From: Saprospiraceae bacterium
GTDB lineage: Bacteria > Bacteroidota > Bacteroidia > Chitinophagales > Saprospiraceae
Reading direction: 5' to 3'
Length of the DNA: 35,294 nt
Assembly (NCBI GenBank): GCA_021739645.1
Contig: JAIPBL010000066.1
Span: 1 to 35,294 of the forward strand
Positions 15,341 through 23,896 of the stretch are shown piece after piece (the first letter of the stretch is position 1; the number at the start of each line of letters is the position of its first letter). Both the position numbers and the translations under genes were made by a program. The notes under the pieces are model-generated. The model did no database searches. It was not told the origin of the DNA and saw only the letters and a list, made by a program, of their open reading frames with translations.

Positions 15341-17689
15341 ATGTTTTTCAATAAATACACACTGTTTTTCGCTTTCCTTTTTTGGATTGGTGTCGCCCAA
15401 GCCCAGCAGGACTCCCTGCTGCTCCACCCCGAGAAGCTCGCCGAAAAGGATATTTACATCCCGATGGAAACGCAAAAAAAGAACATAAAAATCATCTCCG
15501 GCAGCCACTTTCCCATAGCTGCTGGGGATTTGCCGTTCAGTGTCCACGTCATCACCCGGGAAGAAATCCGGCGCAACGGCTACGAAACCCTCGTGGATGC
15601 CCTGAAAATGGTGCCCGGCATCCGGGTGAGCCAGCCCGGCTCGGCCACGGAGGGCGAGACTTTCCTGATGCGGGGCCTGCTCGGCAACACCTACACCAAA
15701 ATCCTCATCAACGACGTGCCAGTGAAGCCGTCCATGCTGGCCTCCATGCCCATCGGGGCGCAGTTGCCCATCAAGGAGGCGGAGCGCATCGAAATCATCT
15801 TTGGCGCCGGGGCGGCGCTGTACGGTTCCGATGCGGGGGCTGGCGTCATCAACATCATCACGAGGGAATCGGACAAGCCTGTTTTCATGCAGGCCGACTT
15901 GGCGGTGGGCACGGGTGTTTATAGCAGCGTGAACGTGATGTTTGGTGGCCGACTGGGCAGGGACAAGCGCATTTTCAATTACCTCGCCTACGGCTCCAAC
16001 GTGCTGTTCGAGCGCCGCAATATTTTCAACAACAAAAACAACTTTGACCCGCTGACCTATGTGGATTCGCCCAGCGACACAGCTTTTGCCCTGTTGCCAA
16101 ATTATGGCGGAACGGCGGCAAACCCCATCCTCACCAACACGGGCCACCTGAGCCGAAAATTCGGCTTCAACCTCAAGTACAAGCGCCTTACGCTCTCGGC
16201 AGAAACGATGTACCGCCGTGACCACAGCTCGCTCGGACTCAACCCCGTGGCCTACTCCTACCGCAACCCGCAGACCTACACCGGGGAGTCCATTTTGAAG
16301 TTCAACCTCAATATTTACAAGGAAAAAGAGAAAAAAAACCGCAAGACCGACTTTACCTACGTCCGTTATAAATTGGACAGCCGCTCGTCCATCCTGCCCG
16401 TGCAGAATCGCTTGTCCCTCATGCTGCTGGATGCAGCCACGGCGAAGGCAAACCTGAATGGCAACGACAGCACTCTCCAATATTTCACCCAATCCTATAA
16501 CAAGTACCTCAACGGCCTCCGCTACATGTTCGGCGAGTCGAGCGAGTTCAGGGTGGAGCATGTTCGCAACTACCGGCTGTTTCAGTACATAACGCTGACG
16601 GTGGGCACCAACGTAAAATTCGTGGATGGGTATCCCCTTACGAGCCTGCTGGCCAGGCCGACCCTTGACAACAGGAACCAGCTATTCAGCTCAGGCAGCG
16701 AGTACCTGAATGATGAAAATGTCTTCCCGGTTTCCGCTTTTTCGGGCGGGTTTAGCGAATCCAATGCTTTCAGCCAGTTGTTTTACAACGGCAATAAACT
16801 GAAACTGGCAGCTGGATTCAATTACACCAATGTTGGGTTATCGTTGGGAGATGAAATCAACGGCAATTTTTCGGGCACTTCCCCACGCCTTGCAGGCTTG
16901 TACAATATCGTTGATAATGTGAACATCCGTACTGCTTGGGGCATTTCCTATCGGACGCAAAACATCGCCTATCGGAGCAATTCTTATGTGGTCAATTCAC
17001 AAGAGGGAAAACCACTCTTTCGAAGCAAGTTGAATATTATGCCCGAAAAAACGACCTCTTGGGAAAGCGGCATCCGGTGGAAAAGAGAAGGAGGCAACGT
17101 AGGAGCCGACCTCACCCTGTTTGTCAACCGCACCTCACGGCTGCTGCGCTATCGCTACGATGGGGGTTTCAGCGACCCAGATTCTACTATTTTTACTGGG
17201 CACCTTGGCTACACCAATTTTGAAAATTCCTTCGTAAAATACACCGGTGGGCAAGCATCCTTGTTTTTTGAAACTGTCTTTAATGATAAAAAATACAGCG
17301 ACGGGCTGTTGAGTTATTCATGGTTGAACGTAAAATCTGGGGTGTCGGGCCTCGACGAAGGCTTCTTCCTGAGCCCTCCCCACGGCAGCACCTTGCAGTT
17401 CCGCAACAGTTTTACCTTGTTCAAAGAATCCACCATCATCGTGGACATCATACGATACAAAGACATAGCGACGGCATATTTTCCTAAAACCAAATCCAAG
17501 TTTTGGACCTGGGACATCGTTTGGCGCTACGCTTTTACGAACCGCTTCGATTGCTACCTAAAAATCATCAACCTTTTCAACAAAGAATATTCAGGCATAC
17601 AGCCCGAGGCCGACCCAATGGACCTACTCCGATACAACCCACAGTCCGGGTTCTTTCTTCGCCTCGGCATGAACTACAACATCGAATGA
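15341..17689 (+). CDS. TonB-dependent outer-membrane receptor
   Basis: Outer-membrane active transporter of 782 aa. A signal peptide ends at about residue 21 (WIGVAQA). A plug domain follows (about 60-165), with FSVHVITREEIRRNGYETL, ALKMVPGIRVSQPG, FLMRGLLGNTYTKILINDVP, and ERIEIIFGAGAALYGSDAGAGVINI. The remainder is a 22-strand-type beta barrel ending in LGMNYNIE. It lacks the N-terminal carboxypeptidase-like (CarboxypepD_reg) domain and the SusD partner that mark SusCD glycan systems, so iron, haem, corrinoid or another small ligand is likelier. The next gene, a membrane adenylate cyclase, overlaps its stop codon, which suggests joint function or expression. Confidence 0.93.
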   Translation: MFFNKYTLFFAFLFWIGVAQAQQDSLLLHPEKLAEKDIYIPMETQKKNIKIISGSHFPIAAGDLPFSVHVITREEIRRNGYETLVDALKMVPGIRVSQPGSATEGETFLMRGLLGNTYTKILINDVPVKPSMLASMPIGAQLPIKEAERIEIIFGAGAALYGSDAGAGVINIITRESDKPVFMQADLAVGTGVYSSVNVMFGGRLGRDKRIFNYLAYGSNVLFERRNIFNNKNNFDPLTYVDSPSDTAFALLPNYGGTAANPILTNTGHLSRKFGFNLKYKRLTLSAETMYRRDHSSLGLNPVAYSYRNPQTYTGESILKFNLNIYKEKEKKNRKTDFTYVRYKLDSRSSILPVQNRLSLMLLDAATAKANLNGNDSTLQYFTQSYNKYLNGLRYMFGESSEFRVEHVRNYRLFQYITLTVGTNVKFVDGYPLTSLLARPTLDNRNQLFSSGSEYLNDENVFPVSAFSGGFSESNAFSQLFYNGNKLKLAAGFNYTNVGLSLGDEINGNFSGTSPRLAGLYNIVDNVNIRTAWGISYRTQNIAYRSNSYVVNSQEGKPLFRSKLNIMPEKTTSWESGIRWKREGGNVGADLTLFVNRTSRLLRYRYDGGFSDPDSTIFTGHLGYTNFENSFVKYTGGQASLFFETVFNDKKYSDGLLSYSWLNVKSGVSGLDEGFFLSPPHGSTLQFRNSFTLFKESTIIVDIIRYKDIATAYFPKTKSKFWTWDIVWRYAFTNRFDCYLKIINLFNKEYSGIQPEADPMDLLRYNPQSGFFLRLGMNYNIE

Positions 17690-19920
17690 GAAACACAATT
17701 TACATATTCCTGCTGACGATGCTGCCATTTGCCGCTTTAGCAACGGTCGAACTGGACACCATCAAAACGCTCAGTGAAAGCATCCTGGCCGCCAACCCTG
17801 CCGTGGAGGACCTGCGCCTGGCACTTTACGATTTCAGGCTTGCAGAAAGGGAGCAGCGCACGGAAGACCAATTGGAGCATTGCCTCCGCATCGGCCATAT
17901 TTACAACCGGGAGCTGTATTTTTCAAAAGCCGTCAAATACTTCCAACTAGCGGAGCTGCTGGCGCAGAAACTGGGCGACGAGCCTGCCCTCCTCGACATC
18001 CAATGGCTAACGGCCAATGCCCTTCTTGAAGATGAAAGGTTCAACGAAGCCCATGCCGCATTCATAATAATACTCGAAAAACACGAAGCAGCCAACCGCT
18101 ACGAAGACCAAGTGCGCACGTTGGAAAAATTGTCGCAAACCTGCCTTGCCATTTCCAATTTCCCGAAGGCAAATGTTTACTACTTGAAAACCAATCAGTT
18201 AGCACAGCGGAACAATGACCCCGTCACTGCCGCCACCGCCCTGAACAACCTCGGCTTTGCTGCCAACCGACAGCACGACTTCCAGGCAGCGGTGGACTAT
18301 TTCACTCAGGCCGAAGTCATCTACACCGCCAACCCGAATATCAAAACCAATTATGTTTACGCAAATCTGGGCATCGCCTGGAACAACATTGGCGAGTCTC
18401 GGCGGTCTTTGGAAAACCTGCAAAAAGCCGACAATGGACTGGACGACAAAAGCTATGTGCAGCATCTGATAGCTTCCATTTACCTCAAAAACAAGGACAT
18501 TTACAACTCCCTGAAATACAACGAGCTGGCCATTGGCTCCGCCAAAAAATCGAAGAACATGCAGGTGGAATGCGACGCCTTTGAAGCTGCTTCGCAAATT
18601 TACACGCAGCTTTTCGAGTACGACAAGGCCCTCGATTTTTACAAAAAACACCTCAGCCTAAAGGACAGCCTGCTTCGGGAGGAACGCTTGCAGCAGCAAA
18701 ATATGGAAGCACTGCATTCCCTCCTCGAACGCACCGAAAACGAGACCATCCAAAACCTGAGCGAGGAAGAACTGCGCCAACTGGCCCTTGCCAAACTTCA
18801 GGCCGACAACGAGCGATTCAAGCTCGAAGCCACCAACGAGCGCCTCGATGCCGACCGAAAGGAAAAGGAAATAACGCTGCTTCGCCGTGACCAAGAAATC
18901 AAGGAGGCTAACCTTCGCTCCGCAAAACTGGAATCCGAGCGGAACCGCCAGGCACTCAAATTGGCCACCCAACAGCTTTTGGCAGAAAAACAGGGTCGTG
19001 AAATCGCCAGCCTTGCGCAGCAAAACAAGCTCGACAGTCTGGAGGCGGCCAGCCAGAAAGCAGAGCAGCAGCAGCAAATCGCCATGCTTGAAAGCCAAAA
19101 ACAGTTGGACAAATTAAGAATTGAGAAGCAGGAGAGTTTTCGCAAAACCGCTTCTTTTATTGGGTTGTTGGGAGCTGTGCTTTTGTTGCTGATTGGTGGC
19201 AGTTGGTACTACGGTCGCCGATTGAACAAGCGGCTCGCCGCCCAAAACCAGCAAATTGAGGCACAAAAAACGGAAATTGACGCCGAACGCAGCCGTGCCG
19301 AGGGCCTCCTGCTCAACATCTTGCCCGACGAAGTGGCGGCGGAATTGAAGGCACAGGGCGTTGCAACTCCCCGGCACTACGATTCTGCCTCGGTGCTATT
19401 CACCGATTTTGTGGGCTTCACCAAGATTTCTGCCATGCTGCCACCGGGCGAGGTGGTGCAAGAGTTGAACAAGTTTTTCCTTGGTTTCGATGAAATCGTC
19501 GAGCGGCACAACCTCGAAAAAATCAAGACCATCGGCGACAGCTACATGGCCGCCGGGGGGCTGCCCGTCGAGAACCGCAGCCACCCGCAGGATGCCGTGG
19601 CTGCCGCCCGTGAAATGCTGCGCTTTGTGGAACAGCAAAACACCAAAAACGCCGCCAACGGAAAGCCGCATTGGCGCATCCGCATCGGCATCCACACGGG
19701 CGAGGTGGTGGCCGGGGTGGTGGGCAGCAAGAAGTTCGCCTACGACATCTGGGGCGACACCGTGAACACCGCCAGCCGCATGGAAAGCAACGGCCCTGCT
19801 GGGGAGATTAATATTTCCGAAGCTACCTACAAGCTTGTAAACCAATCGTTTACGTGCGAGTATCGGGGCGAGCTGGAGGTGAAGAACAAGGGGAAGCTGG
19901 GGATGTATTTGGTGAAATAA
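17686..19920 (+). CDS. TPR/coiled-coil membrane adenylate cyclase (class III)
   Basis: Signalling enzyme of 744 aa. A signal peptide (residues 1-19) leads into a periplasmic region of tetratricopeptide repeats (about 35-330), then a long charged coiled coil (about 330-480) and one transmembrane helix (about 489-510: IGLLGAVLLLLIGGSWYYG). The cytoplasmic class III cyclase domain occupies about 560-744. Its two metal-binding aspartates are D574 (LFTDFVGFT) and D618 (IKTIGDSYM). K614 and D687 are the residues expected for ATP rather than GTP, and N694 and R698 are the transition-state residues. The catalytic set is thus complete, and cAMP is the predicted product. The ATG at 17686 overlaps the receptor's stop (ATGA). 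A reading starting further upstream would lie inside the receptor gene and lacks the signal peptide at its N-terminus. Confidence 0.93.
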   Translation: MRNTIYIFLLTMLPFAALATVELDTIKTLSESILAANPAVEDLRLALYDFRLAEREQRTEDQLEHCLRIGHIYNRELYFSKAVKYFQLAELLAQKLGDEPALLDIQWLTANALLEDERFNEAHAAFIIILEKHEAANRYEDQVRTLEKLSQTCLAISNFPKANVYYLKTNQLAQRNNDPVTAATALNNLGFAANRQHDFQAAVDYFTQAEVIYTANPNIKTNYVYANLGIAWNNIGESRRSLENLQKADNGLDDKSYVQHLIASIYLKNKDIYNSLKYNELAIGSAKKSKNMQVECDAFEAASQIYTQLFEYDKALDFYKKHLSLKDSLLREERLQQQNMEALHSLLERTENETIQNLSEEELRQLALAKLQADNERFKLEATNERLDADRKEKEITLLRRDQEIKEANLRSAKLESERNRQALKLATQQLLAEKQGREIASLAQQNKLDSLEAASQKAEQQQQIAMLESQKQLDKLRIEKQESFRKTASFIGLLGAVLLLLIGGSWYYGRRLNKRLAAQNQQIEAQKTEIDAERSRAEGLLLNILPDEVAAELKAQGVATPRHYDSASVLFTDFVGFTKISAMLPPGEVVQELNKFFLGFDEIVERHNLEKIKTIGDSYMAAGGLPVENRSHPQDAVAAAREMLRFVEQQNTKNAANGKPHWRIRIGIHTGEVVAGVVGSKKFAYDIWGDTVNTASRMESNGPAGEINISEATYKLVNQSFTCEYRGELEVKNKGKLGMYLVK

Positions 19921-20228
19921 AAATTTGTCCCAGTTTTTAGTGTTGTTCAAGAACGAATTTCGAATCGTTTTCAAAAAAACATTAGGGTAGCCTATCACCC
20001 TGCATTTCTTCCCCGTTCCAAGGTGAAGAACTGAAAAATCCAACCACACAAATGCATAAAACCAAGACCTTACTCCTTCAAGGTTGAAGCCACAATATTG
20101 ACTTTTTGCACCCACCCGCTGATTTTAATCAACCATGAAAAACGGAGGCAAGTGAAAGAACCAAAACCCTACTGCGTAGCAATAGTTGAAAGTGATTCAG
20201 AAACTATTGTTAACTTAAAATTATCGTC
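19921..20228. other. 308-nt intergenic region without recognisable genes
   Basis: Between the cyclase and the DUF2202 gene. It holds only a 5-bp stem (AGGGT at 19984-19988 with ACCCT at 19997-20001), too weak to call a terminator, and no TAnnTTTG box at a sensible distance from 20229. Absence of a housekeeping box would fit transcription of the DUF2202 gene by the nearby ECF sigma factor, but this is conjecture. Confidence 0.4.
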
Positions 20229-21272
20229 ATGAAAAAGCAAATGTTCAAATTGATCGCCAGCGTGGCCATGCTCATAAGTTTCGCCATGCTATTTACAAGG
20301 TGCGAATCCGATGCAAACGAAATCGTACCGATTGACAGTATGAAAGCAACGGCCACCGTCAACGACGTAGCTGCTGCAACTACGGTCGCTTATGATGCAG
20401 CGCAGGTTTGCGACTGTCTGCTGACCAATTTCCCTTATGAAGCATTGACGGCAACGGAAACAGCTGCCTTGCTCTTTATGCGGGAAGAGGAAAAATTGGC
20501 TCGAGACGTATATACCGGCCTAAATGAAAAATGGGATGTCAGGATATTCTCCAACATCGCCAAATCAGAACAGCGCCACATGGATGCCGTTCTTTGCCTC
20601 ATTGACAAATATGGTTTGGGCGACCCAGTTGGCGAGAATGCAGCAGGTGTTTTCGTCAACGCTGACCTGCAACTCCTCTACAACAACCTGATGGATCAAG
20701 GCTCGACTTCCTTGGCGGCAGCCCTCAAAGTAGGTGCGACCATCGAAGACCTCGACATCTCCGACCTGCTTGCAAGGATGCCCGACATGGGAAATGAAGA
20801 CATTGTTGCTGTCTTTACAGAACTGACGAAAGGCTCCCGCAACCACCTGCGCGCCTTTAACCGCAACTTGGTGAATGTGGGAGAAGTGTACGTACCGCAA
20901 TACATCAACCAAGCACTTTTCGATGAAATCATCAGCTCACCCAAAGAAACCGGCGGTGCCATCTGTGGCATTTGCTTGGGCACAGGTAGTGGAAATGGGC
21001 CCGGGAACGGAACGGGCACTTGCGACGGCACTGGCCCTCACGGGAACAATGGCGGTAACGGCACCGGAACTTGCCCTAACGGAAATACTGGTGGCGGCGG
21101 TAACGGCGACGGTACAGGAACTTGCCCTAACGGAAATACCGGTGGTGGCAACGGCGGAAACGGTAATGGCGGCGGCAATGGAGGCGGCGGCAATGGAGGC
21201 GGCGGTAACGGCGGCGGTGGCAACGGCGGCGGTGGCAACGGCGGCGGTGGCAACGGCGGCGGTGGCAACTAA
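20229..21272 (+). CDS. DUF2202 ferritin-like lipoprotein with Gly/Asn-rich repeat tail
   Basis: Lipoprotein of 347 aa. Cys25 in LFTRC is the predicted lipid-attachment residue. Residues about 70-235 form a DUF2202 domain, an all-helical ferritin-like fold: LLFMREEEKLARDVYTGL, SEQRHMDAVLCLIDKYGL and KGSRNHLRAFNRNL. The Glu and His residues in these helices could bind metal. The tail (about 245-347) is low complexity: two GTCPNGNTGGG units, then GGGGN repeats encoded by six 15-nt tandem units. The function of DUF2202 is not established. The gene is followed by a strong terminator, an ECF sigma factor and a membrane protein. Confidence 0.88.
   Translation: MKKQMFKLIASVAMLISFAMLFTRCESDANEIVPIDSMKATATVNDVAAATTVAYDAAQVCDCLLTNFPYEALTATETAALLFMREEEKLARDVYTGLNEKWDVRIFSNIAKSEQRHMDAVLCLIDKYGLGDPVGENAAGVFVNADLQLLYNNLMDQGSTSLAAALKVGATIEDLDISDLLARMPDMGNEDIVAVFTELTKGSRNHLRAFNRNLVNVGEVYVPQYINQALFDEIISSPKETGGAICGICLGTGSGNGPGNGTGTCDGTGPHGNNGGNGTGTCPNGNTGGGGNGDGTGTCPNGNTGGGNGGNGNGGGNGGGGNGGGGNGGGGNGGGGNGGGGNGGGGN
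21168..21269 (+). repeat. 15-nt coding tandem repeat (GGGGN units)
   Basis: Six consecutive 15-nt units related to GGCGGCGGTGGCAAC cover 21180-21269. A 12-nt shortened unit precedes them. The last four units are identical, pointing to recent expansion by slippage. The array encodes the extreme C-terminus of the DUF2202 protein, and the stop follows directly. Confidence 0.95.
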
Positions 21273-21312
21273 CCCTTCACGGCTTTCATAAGTCGCAATG
21301 ATAATTCGCCAT

Positions 21313-21348
21313 CAACTGCCCTGCCTACAAAGGCGGGGCAGTTGTTTT
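21313..21348 (+). terminator. Intrinsic terminator after the DUF2202 gene
   Basis: Stem arms 21313-21325 and 21332-21344 pair over 13 bp with one G:T pair, around a 6-nt loop (TACAAA). TTTT follows. This is a classic GC-rich intrinsic terminator separating the DUF2202 gene from the sigma factor gene. Confidence 0.88.
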
Positions 21349-21439
21349 GCGTCAAGTGACTTTTATCTGTTTTTCTTGTTTTTATTTGGCCGAAATTTCC
21401 CCATTCTTTGGTTTTCTTCCTTCCTGAGAAACGACAAAC

Positions 21440-22033
21440 ATGGTAGTTCCAAAAGAAATATGCGACAGGTTCAGCGAACTGGAAATCATCCAGAAATCGC
21501 TGTCGGAGGTGGATTATTTCTCTTGCCTGTATGAGCGATATGAAGCCCGGCTGATGCGGTACATCAAACGATTGGCGCTTGTGACGGACACGGAGGCCGA
21601 AGACATTTTGCAGGAATCGTTCATCAGCATTTGGAAAAACCTACATGCCTTTGACCAAAGCCTAAAGCTGTCCAGTTGGATTTACCGCATTGTTCACAAC
21701 CAAGCACTTTCCGCTTTTCGCAAGAAAAAATCATACGGCAAGGATAACAAAGTAGCGTGGGACGATTCGCTCAATGCCAATCTCCCAGACGACACAACGC
21801 TGACGGATGCAGGAGAAATGCAAAACATTGACCTGTCTCTGCACGAGGTTTTGGAGCAATTGCCACTGCCCTACAAAGAAGTGCTGATGCTGAAGTTTTT
21901 GGAAAATATGGGCTACGAAGAAATCTCGGACGTATTGAAAATACCGGAAGGTACGGTGGCCACCCGCATCAACCGTGCTAAAAAAGCATTCAAACATTTG
22001 GCAGAAGCACAACACATAAGTTTCGAACATTAA
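21440..22033 (+). CDS. ECF-type RNA polymerase sigma-70 family factor
   Basis: Alternative sigma factor of 197 aa. Region 2 covers about 30-95 (LYERYEARLMRYIKRLALVTDTEAEDILQ then SWIYRIVHNQALSAFRKKK). Region 4 is at about 135-190 (LEQLPLPYKEVLMLKFLENM then GYEEISDVLKIPEGTVATRI). Region 3 is missing, as in ECF factors. The next gene, 10 nt downstream, encodes a three-helix membrane protein that could be its anti-sigma factor. The target genes are unknown; the DUF2202 gene upstream is a candidate. Confidence 0.93.
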   Translation: MVVPKEICDRFSELEIIQKSLSEVDYFSCLYERYEARLMRYIKRLALVTDTEAEDILQESFISIWKNLHAFDQSLKLSSWIYRIVHNQALSAFRKKKSYGKDNKVAWDDSLNANLPDDTTLTDAGEMQNIDLSLHEVLEQLPLPYKEVLMLKFLENMGYEEISDVLKIPEGTVATRINRAKKAFKHLAEAQHISFEH

Positions 22034-22043
22034 ATTCAGTGCC

Positions 22044-22754
22044 ATGAAAGGTTCAGAAAAACTAATCGAAATCATTCGGCAGCAGGACATCCAACCTGCG
22101 CCCAAATGGCAATTTTCCATGAAAAACGGGTTGGCTTGGGCCGGGTTCCTTGCAGCCGTGGTGCTGGGGGCCATGGCTTTTTCCGTCATCCTGTTTGCCA
22201 TCCAACAGACCGACTTCAACTTGGTCAGCCACTTGTCACATTCCCGGCTGGAAATGTTCCTCGGACTTTTGCCTTTCATCTGGATTGTTTTCTTGATTGC
22301 AGCCTTGGCCATTGCATTTTACAGTATCCAGTTTTCAAAAAAAGGCTACAAATTTACGGCAGCAAAACTGGTGGGCTTCAGTGCACTGTTGAGCATTTTA
22401 TTGGGCACTCTGTTTTTCATCGGCGGTGGTGGCCATCAGTTGGAGCATGCCTTTGCAGTAAACGTTGACCTCTACGAAAGCATTCAACAAAAGAAAACCA
22501 AGCTCTGGTCAATGCCAAAAGATGGATATTTGTCGGGACAAATTGAAGCGGTCAATCCTGATTTTTTTGTTCTAAAAGACTTCAACAACAAGTCCTGGAA
22601 AATCCATTATGATTCGGCTTTTATAGCGCCAGTGGTTCGATTGGAAGAAGGCGAGACTGTAAAACTGATTGGAAAAATGGAATCAATAGACGAGTTCACC
22701 GCCAAAGAAATAAGGCCGTGGGGTGGCCGAGGTAACCGGATGAGAGGCAACTAA
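22044..22754 (+). CDS. Three-helix membrane protein, possible anti-sigma partner
   Basis: Unrecognised protein of 236 aa. The cytoplasmic N-terminus is short (about 28 residues, EKLIEIIRQQDIQPAPKWQF), followed by three predicted transmembrane helices near 29-52, 71-94 and 107-127. The C-terminal 100 residues are soluble and include GQIEAVNPDFFVLKDFNNKSW and EGETVKLIGKM, which reads like a small OB- or beta-barrel-type domain. Its position directly behind an ECF sigma gene suggests an anti-sigma or sensor role, but it has no zinc-binding anti-sigma motif. It ends 14 nt before the XdhC-family gene, so transcription may continue. Confidence 0.75.
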   Translation: MKGSEKLIEIIRQQDIQPAPKWQFSMKNGLAWAGFLAAVVLGAMAFSVILFAIQQTDFNLVSHLSHSRLEMFLGLLPFIWIVFLIAALAIAFYSIQFSKKGYKFTAAKLVGFSALLSILLGTLFFIGGGGHQLEHAFAVNVDLYESIQQKKTKLWSMPKDGYLSGQIEAVNPDFFVLKDFNNKSWKIHYDSAFIAPVVRLEEGETVKLIGKMESIDEFTAKEIRPWGGRGNRMRGN

Positions 22755-22768
22755 ATTGACTTTATAAA

Positions 22769-23896
22769 ATGAAAGAAATCACAAACATACTCGCCGCCTA
22801 CGACCGTCTCGACTTTGCGGAGCGCAAGGCCGCACTGGCCACGGTGGTACACGTAGCTGGTTCAAGCTACCGCCGGGAAGGCGCCCGGATGCTCATCGTG
22901 GACGACGGCCACTGGACGGGCGGCATCAGCGGCGGCTGCCTCGAAGACGACGCCATCCGCAAGGCCAACATGGCTATTTTTCAGCAAAAACCGAGGGTGG
23001 TTCGCTACGATACCACGCAGGACGACCCCTTCCAAATCGGCGTTGGGCTGGGCTGCAAGGGCATCATTGACGTGCTGATTGAACCAGTAGATGCTTCCGA
23101 CCCCTTCAACCCTGTGGAGCTGCTGCGCAGCGTGGCAGGGCAACGGGGTGACGCTGCGCTCGGCGTCGTGACCGCTTCCGAAAGCCCGGAAGTGCCAGTT
23201 GGGCTACGCATTTTAAAAACAAAAAACGAATTGGTGTTGAACATGACACCGCTGGCAGGTTGGGAACGACTGACGGAGGAAGTGTTGGAAACATTGGAAA
23301 ATGGCGCTTCCCGCCAATTGGAAATGACCTGGACGGACGGCCAACCGGTGAAGTTTTTCGTGGAAATGCTGCCCCCGCCCATCCACCTCGTGGCCCTCGG
23401 CAGCAACTACGACTTGCTCCCGCTGCTCGAAATCGGGCGAACGCTCGGTTGGCAAATGAGCGTCGTTGGCAACCTTCGGAAAATCGGCAAGCCCATCTTC
23501 GAACTGGCGACGGTGGTGGCCGAGTTCGAGCAGGTGCCAGTGCCACCCGACGACCACACCGCCACTGTGCTCATGTCGCACGATTACAAAACGGACTTCC
23601 TGAATTTGAAAAAAATCCTGCCGCACGGCCTACCATTCATCGGCTTGCTCGGACCCCGCAAGCGCACCGAGCGCATCCTCGTTGAGCTAAAAAACGAGGG
23701 CATCCACCTCTCCCCTGCTCAACTCGAAGCCCTGCACGGCCCCGCCGGATTGGACATCGGGGCGAGGACCCCGGAGGCCATCGCCCTGAGCATTGCCGCT
23801 GAAATCCAATCGGTGTTTGGGCGGCGCAAGGGTGGCCCGCTTCGCCATCGCACAGCTCCCATTTACGACCGAAAAACCGTCACCGAAAATGCCTGA
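22769..23896 (+). CDS. XdhC/CoxI-family molybdenum-enzyme maturation factor
   Basis: XdhC-type proteins bind molybdenum cofactor, help insert the terminal sulfido ligand and load it into xanthine dehydrogenase or related enzymes. This protein has 375 aa. The N-terminal XdhC_CoxI domain shows ATVVHVAGSSYRREGARML and GGISGGCLEDD. A C-terminal Rossmann-like domain starts near residue 205 (PPPIHLVALGSNYDLLPLL) and continues to GLLGPRKRTERIL and GLDIGARTPEAIALSI. Its stop overlaps the start of the MobA-like gene by 8 nt. No molybdenum hydroxylase gene is in the window, so the client enzyme must lie elsewhere. Confidence 0.92.
   Translation: MKEITNILAAYDRLDFAERKAALATVVHVAGSSYRREGARMLIVDDGHWTGGISGGCLEDDAIRKANMAIFQQKPRVVRYDTTQDDPFQIGVGLGCKGIIDVLIEPVDASDPFNPVELLRSVAGQRGDAALGVVTASESPEVPVGLRILKTKNELVLNMTPLAGWERLTEEVLETLENGASRQLEMTWTDGQPVKFFVEMLPPPIHLVALGSNYDLLPLLEIGRTLGWQMSVVGNLRKIGKPIFELATVVAEFEQVPVPPDDHTATVLMSHDYKTDFLNLKKILPHGLPFIGLLGPRKRTERILVELKNEGIHLSPAQLEALHGPAGLDIGARTPEAIALSIAAEIQSVFGRRKGGPLRHRTAPIYDRKTVTENA

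Noticed and set aside
15119-16561. 480-codon open frame on the minus strand across the TonB receptor start
   Set aside because: It spans a promoter region and the receptor's plug domain in antisense; the protein is His/Val-rich with no recognisable motif.
15341-17689. SusC-type glycan uptake receptor
   Set aside because: No carboxypeptidase-like N-terminal domain and no SusD gene next to it.
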